The notes: generated from the sequence alone by a model not told the origin. A stretch of DNA of 64,000 bases from JAMHWF01 sp048500255 (GCA_048500255.1 JASNYH010000010.1:53618-117617), one strand, 5' to 3'. Shown: positions 42,830 to 54,844, counted from the stretch's first letter. Numbers and translations are program-made.

Positions 42830-43972
42830 ATGAGCGATCGCGACACGGTCCCTTCGCGCCTCGACCTGCCGACGACGCGTCCGTCGTCGCTCGAGGTTGC
42901 CTCGACGCGGCCGAGCGAACTGCGCAGCGGCCTGTTCGGCGCGTCGGTGCTCGGCCAGCTCGACGCGCAGGCGCAGGCCGCGCGCAGCAGCGGAGCCGGG
43001 TCGGCGTTCGACGTCTGCCACGTCGGCGTCGTGCTGCGCGCCGTGCTGCTGGTGCAGGCCGTCGTCGCGCTCGGCGTGCTCTACACCGCTGGCGGCTGGG
43101 GCGATTGGGTCGAGCGGCTCGCGCGCGGCTCGATCATGTCGCTGTGGGCCGTCGTCGCCTGGCTCGTCGCGTCGTGCGCGTTGAAGCGCTGGCTCGCGCA
43201 GCTGCCGACCGCCTGGCAATGGGCGGCGGCGATGTCGCTCGGAGCGCTGTGCGCCGCGCTCGGCGCCGCGCTGCTGCGCTACACGACGCTCGCGACGCTG
43301 CCCGCGCAGGCCTGGCTCGCGCCGCTGCTCAGCGGCGCCGCGATGGCGGGAGCGCTGTTCTATTGGCTGCGGCTGCGCGCGCAGGCGCAGCTGCCGGCCG
43401 ACACGACGGCGCGGCTGGCCGAGCTGCAGTCGCGCATCCGTCCGCACTTCCTGTTCAACACGCTCAACACGGCGGTGACGCTGGTGCGCGTCGACCCGGC
43501 GCGCGCCGAGGCCGTGCTCGAAGACCTGGCCGAGCTGTTTCGCGTCGCGCTGTCGGAGGCGGGCGAGTCGGTGCCGCTGGCCGACGAGGTCGAGCTCGCG
43601 CGCCGCTACCTCGACATCGAGCAGGTGCGCTTCGGCGAGCGGCTGCGCGTGCAGTGGGAGATCGACCCGGCGGCCGGCGCCGCGCGCGTGCCGCCGCTGC
43701 TGCTGCAGCCGCTGGTCGAGAACGCCGTGCGCCACGGCGTCGAGCCCGACGCGCTGGGCGGCGCGATCCGCGTGCGCACGCGTGCGCGGCGCTCGCAGGC
43801 CGTGATCGACATCGTCAACACTGTCGCCGGCGCGGCATCGCGGCCCGGCAACGGCATGGCGCTGCTCAACGTGCGCGAGCGGCTGCGCCTGATGCACGAC
43901 GTGGCGGCGCAGTTCGTCGCGCGCCGCGAGCGCGACGTGTTCCGCGTGCAAATCGTCGTACCGCTGGCATGA
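42830..43972 (+). CDS. LytS/YehU-type sensor histidine kinase
   Basis: 380 residues from ATG 42830; a GTG at 42803 would add nine. A polar N-terminus to about 55, four membrane helices at about 60-185 ('VVLRAVLLVQAVVALGVLYT' is the first), then the His_kinase domain with 'RIRPHFLFNTLNTAVTLVRV' (phospho-acceptor histidine) and an HATPase with 'LLLQPLVENAVRHGV' and 'GNGMALLNVRERLRLMH'. No extracytoplasmic domain of size, so it may sense a membrane-linked cue. The stop overlaps the ATG of the LytTR regulator, its cognate partner. AlgZ of the AlgZ/AlgR pair is the closest named comparison, not proven. Confidence 0.9.
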   Translation: MSDRDTVPSRLDLPTTRPSSLEVASTRPSELRSGLFGASVLGQLDAQAQAARSSGAGSAFDVCHVGVVLRAVLLVQAVVALGVLYTAGGWGDWVERLARGSIMSLWAVVAWLVASCALKRWLAQLPTAWQWAAAMSLGALCAALGAALLRYTTLATLPAQAWLAPLLSGAAMAGALFYWLRLRAQAQLPADTTARLAELQSRIRPHFLFNTLNTAVTLVRVDPARAEAVLEDLAELFRVALSEAGESVPLADEVELARRYLDIEQVRFGERLRVQWEIDPAAGAARVPPLLLQPLVENAVRHGVEPDALGGAIRVRTRARRSQAVIDIVNTVAGAASRPGNGMALLNVRERLRLMHDVAAQFVARRERDVFRVQIVVPLA

Positions 43973-44751
43973 ACGTCCTGCGCGTGCTGATCGTCGACGA
44001 CGAACCGCTGGCGCGGCTGCGGCTGCGCCAGCTCGTCGCCGACTGCGGCGACCCGCCGGCCGAGGTGGCGGGCGAGGCGGGCGACGCGGCGCAGGCGCTG
44101 GCCTGGCTGAAGTCGCGCAGCTGCGACCTGCTGCTGCTCGACATCAACATGCCCGGCGCCGACGGCACGCAGCTCGCTGCCGAACTCAAGCGTCGCGCCG
44201 CGCTGCACGACGCGCCGGCCGTCGTGTTCGTCACGGCGCATCCGCAGCATGCGTTGAAGGCCTTCGAACTCGACGCCGTCGACTACCTCACCAAGCCGGT
44301 ACGCCGCGAGCGGCTGCAGGACGCCTTGCGCCGCGTCACGCAGCGCGCGGAGCGGCGGCGTACCCCCGAGCCGGCCGGCGACGAGCCGTCGATCGTCGTC
44401 GGCGACCGCGGGCGCATCGAGCGCGTGCCGGTGTCGCTGGTGCTGTACCTCAAGGCCGAGCTGAAGTACGTGACGTTGCGCACCGCGGCCCACACCTACG
44501 TGCTCGACGAGCCGCTCGCCGAGCTCGAGCAGCGCCTCGGCGATCGCTTCCTGCGTGTGCACCGCAACGCCATCGTGGCGCGCCGCGCGGTGCGCGCGCT
44601 CGAGCGACGCGCCATCGCCGGCGAGGGCGACGACGAGGCCGGCGCCGGTGAGACCTGGGCGGTACGCGTCGCGCCGACCGACGAATGGCTGGCCGTGTCG
44701 CGCCGCCAGTTGCCGGCCGTGCGCGAGGTCGTGATGGCGGCCGGCCTGTGA
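43969..44751 (+). CDS. LytTR-family response regulator
   Basis: 260 residues. Receiver domain with 'VLRVLIVDDEPLARLRLRQL', acceptor aspartate in 'DLLLLDINMPGADG' and 'VDYLTKPVRRERL'. The C-terminal LytTR DNA-binding domain is 'VVGDRGRIERVPVSLVLYLK', 'YVTLRTAAHTYVLDEPLAEL' and 'FLRVHRNAIVARRAVRALER'. ATG overlaps the kinase stop, and its own stop overlaps the GTG of the next gene, so three genes are translationally coupled. AlgR-like architecture. Targets unknown. Confidence 0.92.
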   Translation: MNVLRVLIVDDEPLARLRLRQLVADCGDPPAEVAGEAGDAAQALAWLKSRSCDLLLLDINMPGADGTQLAAELKRRAALHDAPAVVFVTAHPQHALKAFELDAVDYLTKPVRRERLQDALRRVTQRAERRRTPEPAGDEPSIVVGDRGRIERVPVSLVLYLKAELKYVTLRTAAHTYVLDEPLAELEQRLGDRFLRVHRNAIVARRAVRALERRAIAGEGDDEAGAGETWAVRVAPTDEWLAVSRRQLPAVREVVMAAGL

Positions 44752-46043
44752 CGGACTCGCGCCTGCCCCTGCCGATCGGCGCCGATCCGGGGCGCGCCGT
44801 CGCGCCGCCGCCGCTGCGCCGGCCGCTCGTCGTCGCGCTGGTCGGCGTGCTTGCCGTCGCCGTCGCGGGCGTCGTCGGCGGCGACCTGCTGCGAGGTCCG
44901 GCCGTCGTCGAGATGCCGGCGCTGCCGTTCACGGCGCCGACGACGCCGGCGCCGTTCGAGGCGCGCGACGGGGTAAGGCTCGCGCCGGCCCTGGGCCCGG
45001 CGACGACGCTGTGGACGCCGCGCTCCGGCGCGACGACCGTGGCTGCGGCGCGCGACGCCACGATCTGCGGCCTCCCGCAGGCCACCGAGGGTGCGCCGGC
45101 CGGCGGCGCCGCCGACGCATCGACCGCCGCTGTGCCCGCCGCACAGCGCGCCGCGATGCAGGCGCGCTGGCGCGACGCGCTGCGGCTCTCGCGCGACGAG
45201 CGGGCGCGCGTCGTCGCGGCGCTGGCCGTCGTGCGCGCCGGCGACGACGGCGCCGCCGCCGCGACGGCGATCGATGCGCTGGCGCAGCAGGCGCTGCGCA
45301 CGCGCGACGGCTGGGTCTACGGCGTCGCGCTGCAGGCCTGCGCGGCGCAGGTCGAGGCGCCGGCGGCATGTCGCCTGCTGCACGCCGAGCAGTGGACGCG
45401 CCTCGACGCGGCCAATGCCCTGCCGTGGCTGCACGCCGCCGCCGACGCCCGCACGCGCGGCGACGCCGCCGGCGAGGCCGAGGCGATGTACCGCGCCTCG
45501 CTCGCCGCGACGAGCGACGCGCACTGGGGCCGTGTGCCGGCCGTCGTCGCGCGCGCGCTGCCTGCCGATCTGCCGCTGCTGGCGCGGAGCCTCGCGCTGG
45601 TCGACGCCTGGTCGCTGCAGGCGGCGCTCGCGCCGGCGCCGCAGCTCGGCGCCGCGGCGGCGTACTGCGCCGCAGATGCGCTGGCCGACGGCAACCGGCG
45701 CCAGGTCTGCGAATCGCTGGCGCGCTTGCTCGCCGAGCGCGGCCGCACGGCCGCCGACGCCAACCTCGGCCGCGCGCTCGGCGAGCGCCTCGGCTGGCCG
45801 GCCGCGCCGCTGCACGCCGCCGGCGAGCGCCAGCGTGCGCTGCTCGACGCCGCGGCCGGCTGGGTCACGGCCGAGGGGCTGAGCTGCAGCGGCGTCGAGC
45901 GCCTGGCGCGCTGGGCGCGCATGACGGAGGCCGACGGCGAGGTCGGTGCCGCGCGCGAGCTTGCCAGCGTGCGAGGCAACGGCGCGGCGGCACTGCGCAC
46001 GGCCCAGGTCGACGACGCTGCGGCGGTGAACGGCGTGCGCTGA
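44748..46043 (+). CDS. Uncharacterised membrane-anchored protein coupled to the LytTR regulator
   Basis: 431 residues from GTG 44748, which overlaps the regulator stop. One membrane helix near 25-50 ('LVVALVGVLAVAVAGVVGGD'), then a large, presumably periplasmic, Ala-rich helical domain. It contains scattered cysteines ('ICGLPQ', 'ACAAQVEAPAACRLL', 'AYCAADA', 'QVCESL' and 'SCSGVE') and repeats of helix pairs that look like TPR/SEL1-type solenoids. No enzyme motif. The tight coupling suggests that it works with the two-component pair, perhaps as a sensor accessory. The family is not recognised. Confidence 0.75.
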   Translation: MTDSRLPLPIGADPGRAVAPPPLRRPLVVALVGVLAVAVAGVVGGDLLRGPAVVEMPALPFTAPTTPAPFEARDGVRLAPALGPATTLWTPRSGATTVAAARDATICGLPQATEGAPAGGAADASTAAVPAAQRAAMQARWRDALRLSRDERARVVAALAVVRAGDDGAAAATAIDALAQQALRTRDGWVYGVALQACAAQVEAPAACRLLHAEQWTRLDAANALPWLHAAADARTRGDAAGEAEAMYRASLAATSDAHWGRVPAVVARALPADLPLLARSLALVDAWSLQAALAPAPQLGAAAAYCAADALADGNRRQVCESLARLLAERGRTAADANLGRALGERLGWPAAPLHAAGERQRALLDAAAGWVTAEGLSCSGVERLARWARMTEADGEVGAARELASVRGNGAAALRTAQVDDAAAVNGVR

Positions 46044-46116
46044 TCGACCGTCCGGCGAGTCGAGCGCGCCGCCCGTCCGTGCGGACCGGCGCTTCGGCCG
46101 CTCGACGACGAGAGGC

Positions 46117-47457
46117 TCAACGCACGAGCGTGCGCTCCATCTCGCGGCGGAACTGCACCGCCGGATTCGACGCGTCGAAGTCGACGTCGTCCCAGCGCAC
46201 GGCCGCGCCGGCGGCGATGTCGCGCGTGAGCTTGACGCCGTGCGCCAGCCCGAGCGGCAGGCCGCCCGCAGCCACCGACTCGCGCGCCGGCATCAGCCTG
46301 CCCCAGACGGTGTAGCCGCCTTCGCCGTCGAGCGTCTCGCCGGCTTTCAGCGCGCGCTTGGCGGTGGCGACGACGTCGCCGTGGAACGCCGTCGGCGCGC
46401 CCGTCGGCTCGCGGCGCAGCGCGGCGCTGGCGACGCTGATGCCGAGCTCCAGCCCGATCAGGTGGAACGGCTTGTACATCGACGAATAGTCGCCGCTCGG
46501 GTCGGTGACGAGGCCGTACTCCTTGAAGCAGCGCCGTACGTAGTCGCTGTCGGCGGCGAACGTGACATAGACGCCCCAGCGCAGATCGCGAAACACCGGG
46601 CGCCGGTCGCGCTCGAGCGACGAGATCACCTCGACCTGGCCGCGGTGGTGCAGCACGCCACCGTCGCTCTTCGGCCGCAGCACGCGCGCCAGGTCGTCGA
46701 CGCCGCACGGCGGGAACGCGAGGCCCTGCGGCGCCGGCGTGAGGCCGGTCGCGTTGGCAACGGCCGCCATCTCGATCGCGCTCTTCGTGCCGTCGAGGAA
46801 CGAGTTGAACATCCGTGCGTTCATGCCGCCGAGGCGTGCGTCGTCGGCCGCGAGGCCGTAGTAGGGCCACACCGTGTCGGGCGTCGACGCGTGGTACTCG
46901 GGCAGGTACTTCGTGCCCTTGCCGGCGGCGACGACGTCGAAGCCGGCGGTGCGTGCCCAGTCGACCATCTCGCAGATCAGCGCCGGCTGGTCGCCGTAGG
47001 CCAGGCTGTAGACGATGCCGGCCTGCCGCGCGCGCTCGGCGAGCAGCGGCCCGGCGAGCGCGTCGGCCTCGACGTTGACCATCACGACGTGCTTGCCGTG
47101 CGCGCAGCACTGCAGCACGTGCGCGATGCCGGCGGCCGGCGAGCCGGTGGCATCGATCACGACCTCGACGGCGTCGCTGGCGATCAGCGCGGCGGCGTCG
47201 TCGCCGACGAAGGTCGTGCCGTTCTTCAGTGCGTCATCGAAGCCGCGCGCGCCGATGCGCTCGGCCGGCCAGCCGACGTGCACCAGCGCGTCGCGTGCGC
47301 GCTGCGGGTTCAGGTCGGCCACCGTCGCGAGGTGGATCCCCGGCGTGCGGCGCGCCTGGCTCAGGTACATCGAGCCGAACTTGCCGGCGCCGATCAGGCC
47401 GACACGCACCGGCCGGCCGTCGGCGGCGCGCTGCTGCAGCATCGTGTGCAGGTTCAT
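46117..47457 (-). CDS. NAD(P)-binding oxidoreductase with C-terminal SAF domain
   Basis: 446 residues. The N-terminal Rossmann domain, 'RVGLIGAGKFGSMYLSQARR' at about 18-37, resembles homoserine dehydrogenase or Gfo/Idh/MocA proteins. 'VEVVIDATGSPAAGIAHVLQ' and 'HVVMVNVEADALAGPLLAER' follow. The central part ('AGKGTKYLPEYHASTPDTVW') and the C-terminal SAF-like domain ('GLPLGLAHGVKLTRDIAAGA') match a family often annotated as homoserine dehydrogenase-like or FlgA-like. The substrate is not known. Single gene between the LytTR cluster and ppc, and there is no pathway context. Confidence 0.8.
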   Translation of the reverse strand: MNLHTMLQQRAADGRPVRVGLIGAGKFGSMYLSQARRTPGIHLATVADLNPQRARDALVHVGWPAERIGARGFDDALKNGTTFVGDDAAALIASDAVEVVIDATGSPAAGIAHVLQCCAHGKHVVMVNVEADALAGPLLAERARQAGIVYSLAYGDQPALICEMVDWARTAGFDVVAAGKGTKYLPEYHASTPDTVWPYYGLAADDARLGGMNARMFNSFLDGTKSAIEMAAVANATGLTPAPQGLAFPPCGVDDLARVLRPKSDGGVLHHRGQVEVISSLERDRRPVFRDLRWGVYVTFAADSDYVRRCFKEYGLVTDPSGDYSSMYKPFHLIGLELGISVASAALRREPTGAPTAFHGDVVATAKRALKAGETLDGEGGYTVWGRLMPARESVAAGGLPLGLAHGVKLTRDIAAGAAVRWDDVDFDASNPAVQFRREMERTLVR

Positions 47458-47509
47458 GGGATTCCTCGGTGACGGCAGCGATCGTACGGCTCGTGCAAGC
47501 GCTGACGCG

Positions 47510-50320
<2,811 letters not shown>

Positions 50321-50393
50321 CACGTTCCGGTGCAAAGGGGATGCGGCGACGATGCTAACCAATCGTGTCGCGCACGCCTGCTAGCATCGCCGC

Positions 50394-51338
50394 ATGTCGT
50401 CGTCGATCTCCATGCCGCTCGTCATCGCCACGCGCGAGAGCCGCCTCGCGCTGTGGCAGGCGCATCACGTGCAGGCGCTGCTGATGCAGCGCCTCGGCCT
50501 GCGCGCCGAGCTGCTGGGCATGACGACGCGCGGCGATCAGATCCTCGACCGTGCGCTGTCGAAGGTCGGCGGCAAGGGCCTGTTCGTCAAGGAGCTCGAG
50601 GCCGCGCTCGAGGACGGCCGCGCCCACCTCGCCGTGCATTCGCTCAAGGACGTGCCGATGGACCTGCCCGAGGGCTTCGTCCTCGCCGCCGTGCTCGAGC
50701 GCGAGGATCCGGCCGACGCCTTCGTGTCGCCGCGCCACGCGTCGCTCGACGCGCTGCCCGAGGGCGCGCGCGTCGGCACCTCGAGCCTGCGGCGCGTCGT
50801 GCAGCTGCGCGCGCTGCGCCCCGACCTGCAGATCGAGCCGCTGCGCGGCAACCTCGACACGCGGCTGCGCAAGCTCGACGAGGGCAGCTACGACGCCATC
50901 GTGCTCGCCGCCGCCGGGCTCAAGCGGCTCGGCCTCGGCGAGCGCATCCGCGCCACGTTCGACGCGGCGCAGATGCTGCCCTGCGCCGGCCAGGGCGCGC
51001 TCGGCATCGAGGTGCGCGCCGACGCCGCCGCGCTGCGCGCCGCGCTCGACAGCCTGACCGATCACGCCACCTGGCTGGCGACGGCCGCCGAGCGCGCCGT
51101 CTCGCGCGCCCTCGGCGGCAGCTGCAGCATGCCGCTGGCCGCGCATGGGCAGTGGCGCGGCGAGTACCTCGTGCTCGACGCCGTGCTCGGCCACCCCGAG
51201 CGACACGAGGCGCCGCTGTTGCGCGCGCGCTCGGCCGCTGCCGCCGCGGACGAGGCGGCAGCGCGCGAGCTGGGCGAAGCGGTGGCCGCCAAGCTGCGCA
51301 GCGCCGGCGGCGGCGAGTACCTGGCCGCTTGCGCGTGA
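50394..51338 (+). CDS. hemC: Hydroxymethylbilane synthase (porphobilinogen deaminase)
   Basis: Polymerises four porphobilinogens to hydroxymethylbilane in heme synthesis. 314 residues. 'IATRESRLALWQAHHVQALL' near the start, 'SKVGGKGLFVKELEAALEDG', 'HSLKDVPMDLP', 'GTSSLRRVVQLRALRPDLQI' and the dipyrromethane-attachment region 'ALGGSCSMPLAAHG' with the cofactor cysteine. First gene of hemC-hemD-hemX-hemY. A 150-base spacer with an intergenic repeat follows before hemD. Confidence 0.96.
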   Translation: MSSSISMPLVIATRESRLALWQAHHVQALLMQRLGLRAELLGMTTRGDQILDRALSKVGGKGLFVKELEAALEDGRAHLAVHSLKDVPMDLPEGFVLAAVLEREDPADAFVSPRHASLDALPEGARVGTSSLRRVVQLRALRPDLQIEPLRGNLDTRLRKLDEGSYDAIVLAAAGLKRLGLGERIRATFDAAQMLPCAGQGALGIEVRADAAALRAALDSLTDHATWLATAAERAVSRALGGSCSMPLAAHGQWRGEYLVLDAVLGHPERHEAPLLRARSAAAAADEAAARELGEAVAAKLRSAGGGEYLAACA

Positions 51339-51410
51339 ACCTGCGGCTGGCTGACCCTGCGCTCGCCGCGCCCGCTGCCCCGCGCGGCGAGCCGGCATCC
51401 GCTGAGATGG

Positions 51411-51480
51411 AACGACCCCCACGCTCGCCTTGCTCGCTGCCCCCCGAGGGGGCGCGTCAGCGGCTACGGGCGGCCGGGCG
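51411..51480. repeat. GC-rich intergenic repeat, copy 2
   Basis: AACGACCCCCACGCTCGCCT, TGCTCGCTGCCCCCCGAGGG, then GGCGCGTCAGCGGCTACGGG and CGGCCGGGCG. It lies inside the hem operon between hemC and hemD and ends 8 bases before the hemD ATG. It aligns with the complement of 27501-27562. The CCCCCCGAGGGGGC core forms a hairpin that could attenuate or process the hem transcript. Confidence 0.65.
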
Positions 51481-51488
51481 CCGCTGAC

Positions 51489-52253
51489 ATGCGCATCCTC
51501 GTCACGCGCCCCGCCGCGCAGGCCCACGAGTGGGTCGAGCGGCTGCGCGCGCACGGGCTGGACGCGCAGGCGCTGCCGCTGATCGGCATCGCGCCGGCCG
51601 CCGAGGTCGCAGCGGTGCGCGACGCCTGGGTGCAGCTGCCCGTGCTGCGCCTCGTCGTCTTCGTCAGCCCCAACGCCGCCGAGCAGTTCTTCGCGCTGCG
51701 CCCGGCCGGCGCCGCCTGGCCCGCGGCGACGCACGCGGCGTCGCCCGGCCCTGGCACGACGCGCGTGCTGCTCGCGCTGGGCGTGCCGCGCGAGTGCATC
51801 GTCGAGCCGGCCGCCGACGCGGCGCAGTTCGACTCCGAAGCGCTGTGGCTGCAGCTCGCGCCGCTGCCGTGGCAGGGCGCGCGCGTGCTCGTCGTGCGCG
51901 GCGACGGCGGGCGCGACTGGCTGGTCGAGCGGCTGCGCGCCGGCGGAGCCGAGGTCGCGACGCTGGCCGCCTACCGCCGCGTGGCGCCGCAGCCCGACGC
52001 CGCCGAGCGCGCGCGGCTCGACGCCGCACTCGCCGATCCCGCCGGCGCGCTGTGGTGGTTCAGCAGCTCGGAGGCGATCGACCACCTCGAGGCGCTGGTC
52101 GGGCCGGGCCGCGACTGGCGCACCGCGCAGGCGCTGGCCACGCATCCGCGCATCGCGGCGCGCGCGCGTGCGCTCGGCTTCGGCACGGTGTACGAGGTGC
52201 GGCCGTCGATCGACGACGTGCTGCACGCGATCGATACAATCGTTCGACCGTGA
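51489..52253 (+). CDS. hemD: Uroporphyrinogen-III synthase
   Basis: Closes hydroxymethylbilane to uroporphyrinogen III. 254 residues. The family is poorly conserved, but the beginning 'MRILVTRPAAQAHEWVERLR', 'VFVSPNAAEQFFALRP', 'VRGDGGRDWLVERLRAGGAE', 'LAAYRRVAP' and the end region with 'WFSSSEAIDHLEALVG' are typical. The position between hemC and hemX settles the call. Stop overlaps the GTG start of hemX. Confidence 0.93.
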   Translation: MRILVTRPAAQAHEWVERLRAHGLDAQALPLIGIAPAAEVAAVRDAWVQLPVLRLVVFVSPNAAEQFFALRPAGAAWPAATHAASPGPGTTRVLLALGVPRECIVEPAADAAQFDSEALWLQLAPLPWQGARVLVVRGDGGRDWLVERLRAGGAEVATLAAYRRVAPQPDAAERARLDAALADPAGALWWFSSSEAIDHLEALVGPGRDWRTAQALATHPRIAARARALGFGTVYEVRPSIDDVLHAIDTIVRP

Positions 52254-53419
52254 ACGACGCTCCCGACGCCGCACCGGCACCCGCGCCGGCGGCCGCCCTG
52301 CCTCCCGTGAACCCCGAGCCTGCGCGCAACGCTGCCACGCTGTCGCGGCTGGTGCCGATCGTGCTCGCGCTCGTGGCGGCGGGTGCGCTCGCGCTGGCGT
52401 GGCGCACCCAGCAGCGCGTGGGCGAGCTCGAGCAGGAACTGGTGCGCCGCCAGCAGGACAGCCAGGTGCAGGCCACCGAGGCGCGCACGCTGGCGCGCCA
52501 GGCGCAGGAGGCGGCACGCGAGGCCGTAACGAAGGCGTCGCTGCTCGAGGGCCGCGTCGCCGAGGTCGCGCTGCAGCGAGGCCAGCTCGAAGAGCTGATC
52601 CAGTCGCTGTCGAGATCGCGCGACGAGAACCTGCTGGTCGACATCGAGGCCGCGCTGCGCGTCGCGCAACAGCAGTCGGCGATCACGGGCAGCGCCGAGC
52701 CGCTGGTAGCGACGCTGCGTCAGGCCGACGAGCGGCTCGCGCGCTACAGCCAGCCGCGCCTCGAGGGCGTGCGCCGCGCCATCGCGCGCGACCTCGATCG
52801 CGTCAAGGCGGTCGGCGTGGCCGACATCTCCGCGATCAACATCCGGCTCGACGAAGCCGTGCGCATGGTCGACGAGCTGCCGCTGCTCGTCGTCGCCGAG
52901 CCGCGCAAGCCCGGTGCCGCTGCTGCTGCGGCGCGCGGCGACCGTGGCGCCGCGCCGGTGGGCGCCGCTGCCGCGTCGGCCGCCGCCGGGGCTGCGTCGG
53001 CCGCACGGTTGCTGCAGCCGAGCGCCGACCCGGCGACATGGTGGCCGGCGGCGAAGCAGCGTCTGCAGGCCTGGGGCGCGATCGCGTGGGACGAGGTGCG
53101 CTCGCTCGTGCGCGTGACGCGCATCGACCGCCCCGAGGCGATGCTGCTCGCGCCCGAGCAGGCCTGGTTCCTGCGCGAGAACCTCAAGCTGCGCCTGCTC
53201 AACGCGCGGCTGGCCGTGCTGAGCCGCCAGTTCGACGCCGCGCAGGCCGACCTGCTCGTCGCGCGCCAGTCGCTCGATCGCTACTTCGACCGCAGTTCGC
53301 GCAAGGTGACGGCGGCGCTCGAGGTGATCCGGCAGGTGTCGGCACAGGCGCGCCAGGTCTCGCTGCCCCGACCCGACGACACGCTGGCCGCGCTGTCGAC
53401 GGCCGCGGCGGGGCGCTGA
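52250..53419 (+). CDS. hemX: HemX family protein
   Basis: 389 residues from GTG 52250, overlapping the hemD stop. A Pro/Ala-rich N-terminus, one membrane helix at about 36-55 ('RLVPIVLALVAAGALALAWR'), a coiled coil ('VGELEQELVRRQQDSQVQAT') and a periplasmic helical domain with 'RDENLLVDIEAALRVAQQQS' and 'LLAPEQAWFLRENLKLRLLN', the hallmark HemX block. An Ala/Arg-rich insert lies near 220-250. HemX was once called uroporphyrinogen methylase in error; it has no such domain here. The role is probably structural in heme or envelope processes and is not established. Confidence 0.9.
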   Translation: MNDAPDAAPAPAPAAALPPVNPEPARNAATLSRLVPIVLALVAAGALALAWRTQQRVGELEQELVRRQQDSQVQATEARTLARQAQEAAREAVTKASLLEGRVAEVALQRGQLEELIQSLSRSRDENLLVDIEAALRVAQQQSAITGSAEPLVATLRQADERLARYSQPRLEGVRRAIARDLDRVKAVGVADISAINIRLDEAVRMVDELPLLVVAEPRKPGAAAAAARGDRGAAPVGAAAASAAAGAASAARLLQPSADPATWWPAAKQRLQAWGAIAWDEVRSLVRVTRIDRPEAMLLAPEQAWFLRENLKLRLLNARLAVLSRQFDAAQADLLVARQSLDRYFDRSSRKVTAALEVIRQVSAQARQVSLPRPDDTLAALSTAAAGR

Positions 53420-53464
53420 GCGCACGGGCGAACGCGCGACGCGACGACGAGACCCTCCCCGCAC

Positions 53465-54712
53465 ATGCGCAGCGTCGTCTGGTTCGTCCTGCTGTTCGTG
53501 GTGGCGGTCGTCGCCGCGTCGACCTTCGGCGCCAACGACGGGCTGGTGAGCTTCTACGCCGGCTCGTGGCGGCTCGACATGTCGCTCAACCTGTTCGTCA
53601 TCGCGCTGCTCGGCACCTGCCTGGCGATCGTCGTGCTGATCCAGGGCCTGAGTGCGCTGCTCGCACTGCCGCGGCGCGCCCAGGCCTGGCGCATCGCGCG
53701 GCGCGACCAGTCGGCCCAGGCCTGGCTGCGCCAGGCGCTGGCGCAGTACTTCGGCGGGCGCTACAGCCGCGCGCAGAAGTCGGCGCAGCGGGCGCTGTTC
53801 ATCCAGGCCGAGACGCCCGAGCTGGCGCAGGACGACGAGTTCACCGCGCTCGGCCATCTGCTGGCCGCCGGCAGCCACCACCGGCTGCAGGACCGCGCCC
53901 AGCGCGACGGGCAGTTGCAGCGTGCGCTCGAGCTGTCGCAACGCAGCACCGCGGCGCGTTCGGCCGCGGAGGGCGCACGCCTGCTGGCCGCCGAGTGGGC
54001 GATCGACGATCGCGACGCACCGCGCGCGCTGGCGCTGCTCGCCGAGTTGCCGCCCGGCGTCGCGCGGCGCACGCATGCGCTGCGCCTGAAGCTGCAGGCG
54101 GCGCGCCTGGCGAACCAGCCGCACGAGGCGCTGCGCACGGCGCGCCTGCTCGCCAAGCATCAGGGCTTCTCGAAGGGTGCGGCGCAGGGTCTGTTGCGCG
54201 CGCTCGCCTTCGAGTCGCTCGACACGGCGCGCGACGCCGACCAGGTGCGCCGCGTGTGGGCGCAGTTCGACGCCGGCGACCGCCGCGACGCCTGGGTCGT
54301 CGCGCGCGCCGCGACGCAGCTGGCCGCGCTCGGCGCCGCCGACGAGGCGCGCCAGTGGATGCGCCCGTTCTGGGAGCGCCTGCGCGAGTCGACGCCCGAC
54401 GAGCGCGCCGTGCTCGCGCTCGCCTTCGCGCAGGCGCTCGACGGCATCGAGAGCGAATGGCTGCCGCGCCTCGAGGCCGCGGTACGCGACTTCCCGCGCG
54501 AGCCGGCGCTGGCGTGGGCCGTCGGCAGCGCGCTCGCGCAGCGCCAGCTCTGGGGCAAGGCGCAGCACCTGCTCGAACAGGCCGCCGCCGACCCGGCGCT
54601 CGCCCCGGCTGCGCGACGCCAGGCCTGGCTGCGGCTGGCGACGCTGGCGACGCAACAAGGCGACGCGCAACGTGCCGCGCAATGCCACGAGCGCGCCGCG
54701 CGCGTCGGCTGA
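53465..54712 (+). CDS. hemY: HemY protein (membrane-anchored TPR protein)
   Basis: 415 residues. Two N-terminal membrane helices ('VVWFVLLFVVAVVAASTFGA' and 'LNLFVIALLGTCLAIVVLIQ') and then a TPR-like helical solenoid in the cytoplasm. The HemY block 'QYFGGRYSRAQKSAQRALF' is clear near 94-112. Last gene of the hem operon, 45 bases after hemX. This is the proteobacterial HemY of unknown role and not the protoporphyrinogen oxidase of the same name. The tRNA-Arg gene follows after 36 bases. Confidence 0.92.
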   Translation: MRSVVWFVLLFVVAVVAASTFGANDGLVSFYAGSWRLDMSLNLFVIALLGTCLAIVVLIQGLSALLALPRRAQAWRIARRDQSAQAWLRQALAQYFGGRYSRAQKSAQRALFIQAETPELAQDDEFTALGHLLAAGSHHRLQDRAQRDGQLQRALELSQRSTAARSAAEGARLLAAEWAIDDRDAPRALALLAELPPGVARRTHALRLKLQAARLANQPHEALRTARLLAKHQGFSKGAAQGLLRALAFESLDTARDADQVRRVWAQFDAGDRRDAWVVARAATQLAALGAADEARQWMRPFWERLRESTPDERAVLALAFAQALDGIESEWLPRLEAAVRDFPREPALAWAVGSALAQRQLWGKAQHLLEQAAADPALAPAARRQAWLRLATLATQQGDAQRAAQCHERAARVG

Positions 54713-54731
54713 GCGCCGTAGGTCGCTCTGC

Positions 54732-54737
54732 TATACT
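54732..54737 (+). promoter_or_regulatory. -10 box of the tRNA-Arg gene
   Basis: TATACT (five of six) ends 11 bases before the mature tRNA 5' end, so transcription would start a few bases before it. The -35 region (CTGAGC at 54709-54714) overlaps the hemY stop and is weak. Confidence 0.5.
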
Positions 54738-54748
54738 GCGCGGCTCGC

Positions 54749-54825
54749 GCGGCTGTAGCTCAGTTGGATAGAGTACTTGGCTACGAACCAAGGGGTCGTG
54801 GGTTCGAATCCTGCCAGCCGCGCCA
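54749..54825 (+). tRNA. tRNA-Arg (anticodon ACG)
   Basis: 77 bases with encoded CCA. Acceptor stem GCGGCTG pairs with CAGCCGC, discriminator G, then CCA. D arm GCTC-AGTTGGATA-GAGT, anticodon stem CTTGG/CCAAG with loop CTACGAA, so the anticodon is ACG (reads CGN after inosine modification). T arm GTGGG-TTCGAAT-CCTGC with two wobble pairs. It is complete, so the integrated element next to it has restored the 3' end, as usual for integration into tRNA genes. Confidence 0.96.
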
Positions 54826-54844
54826 GAATTTCGGTTCTAGATCA

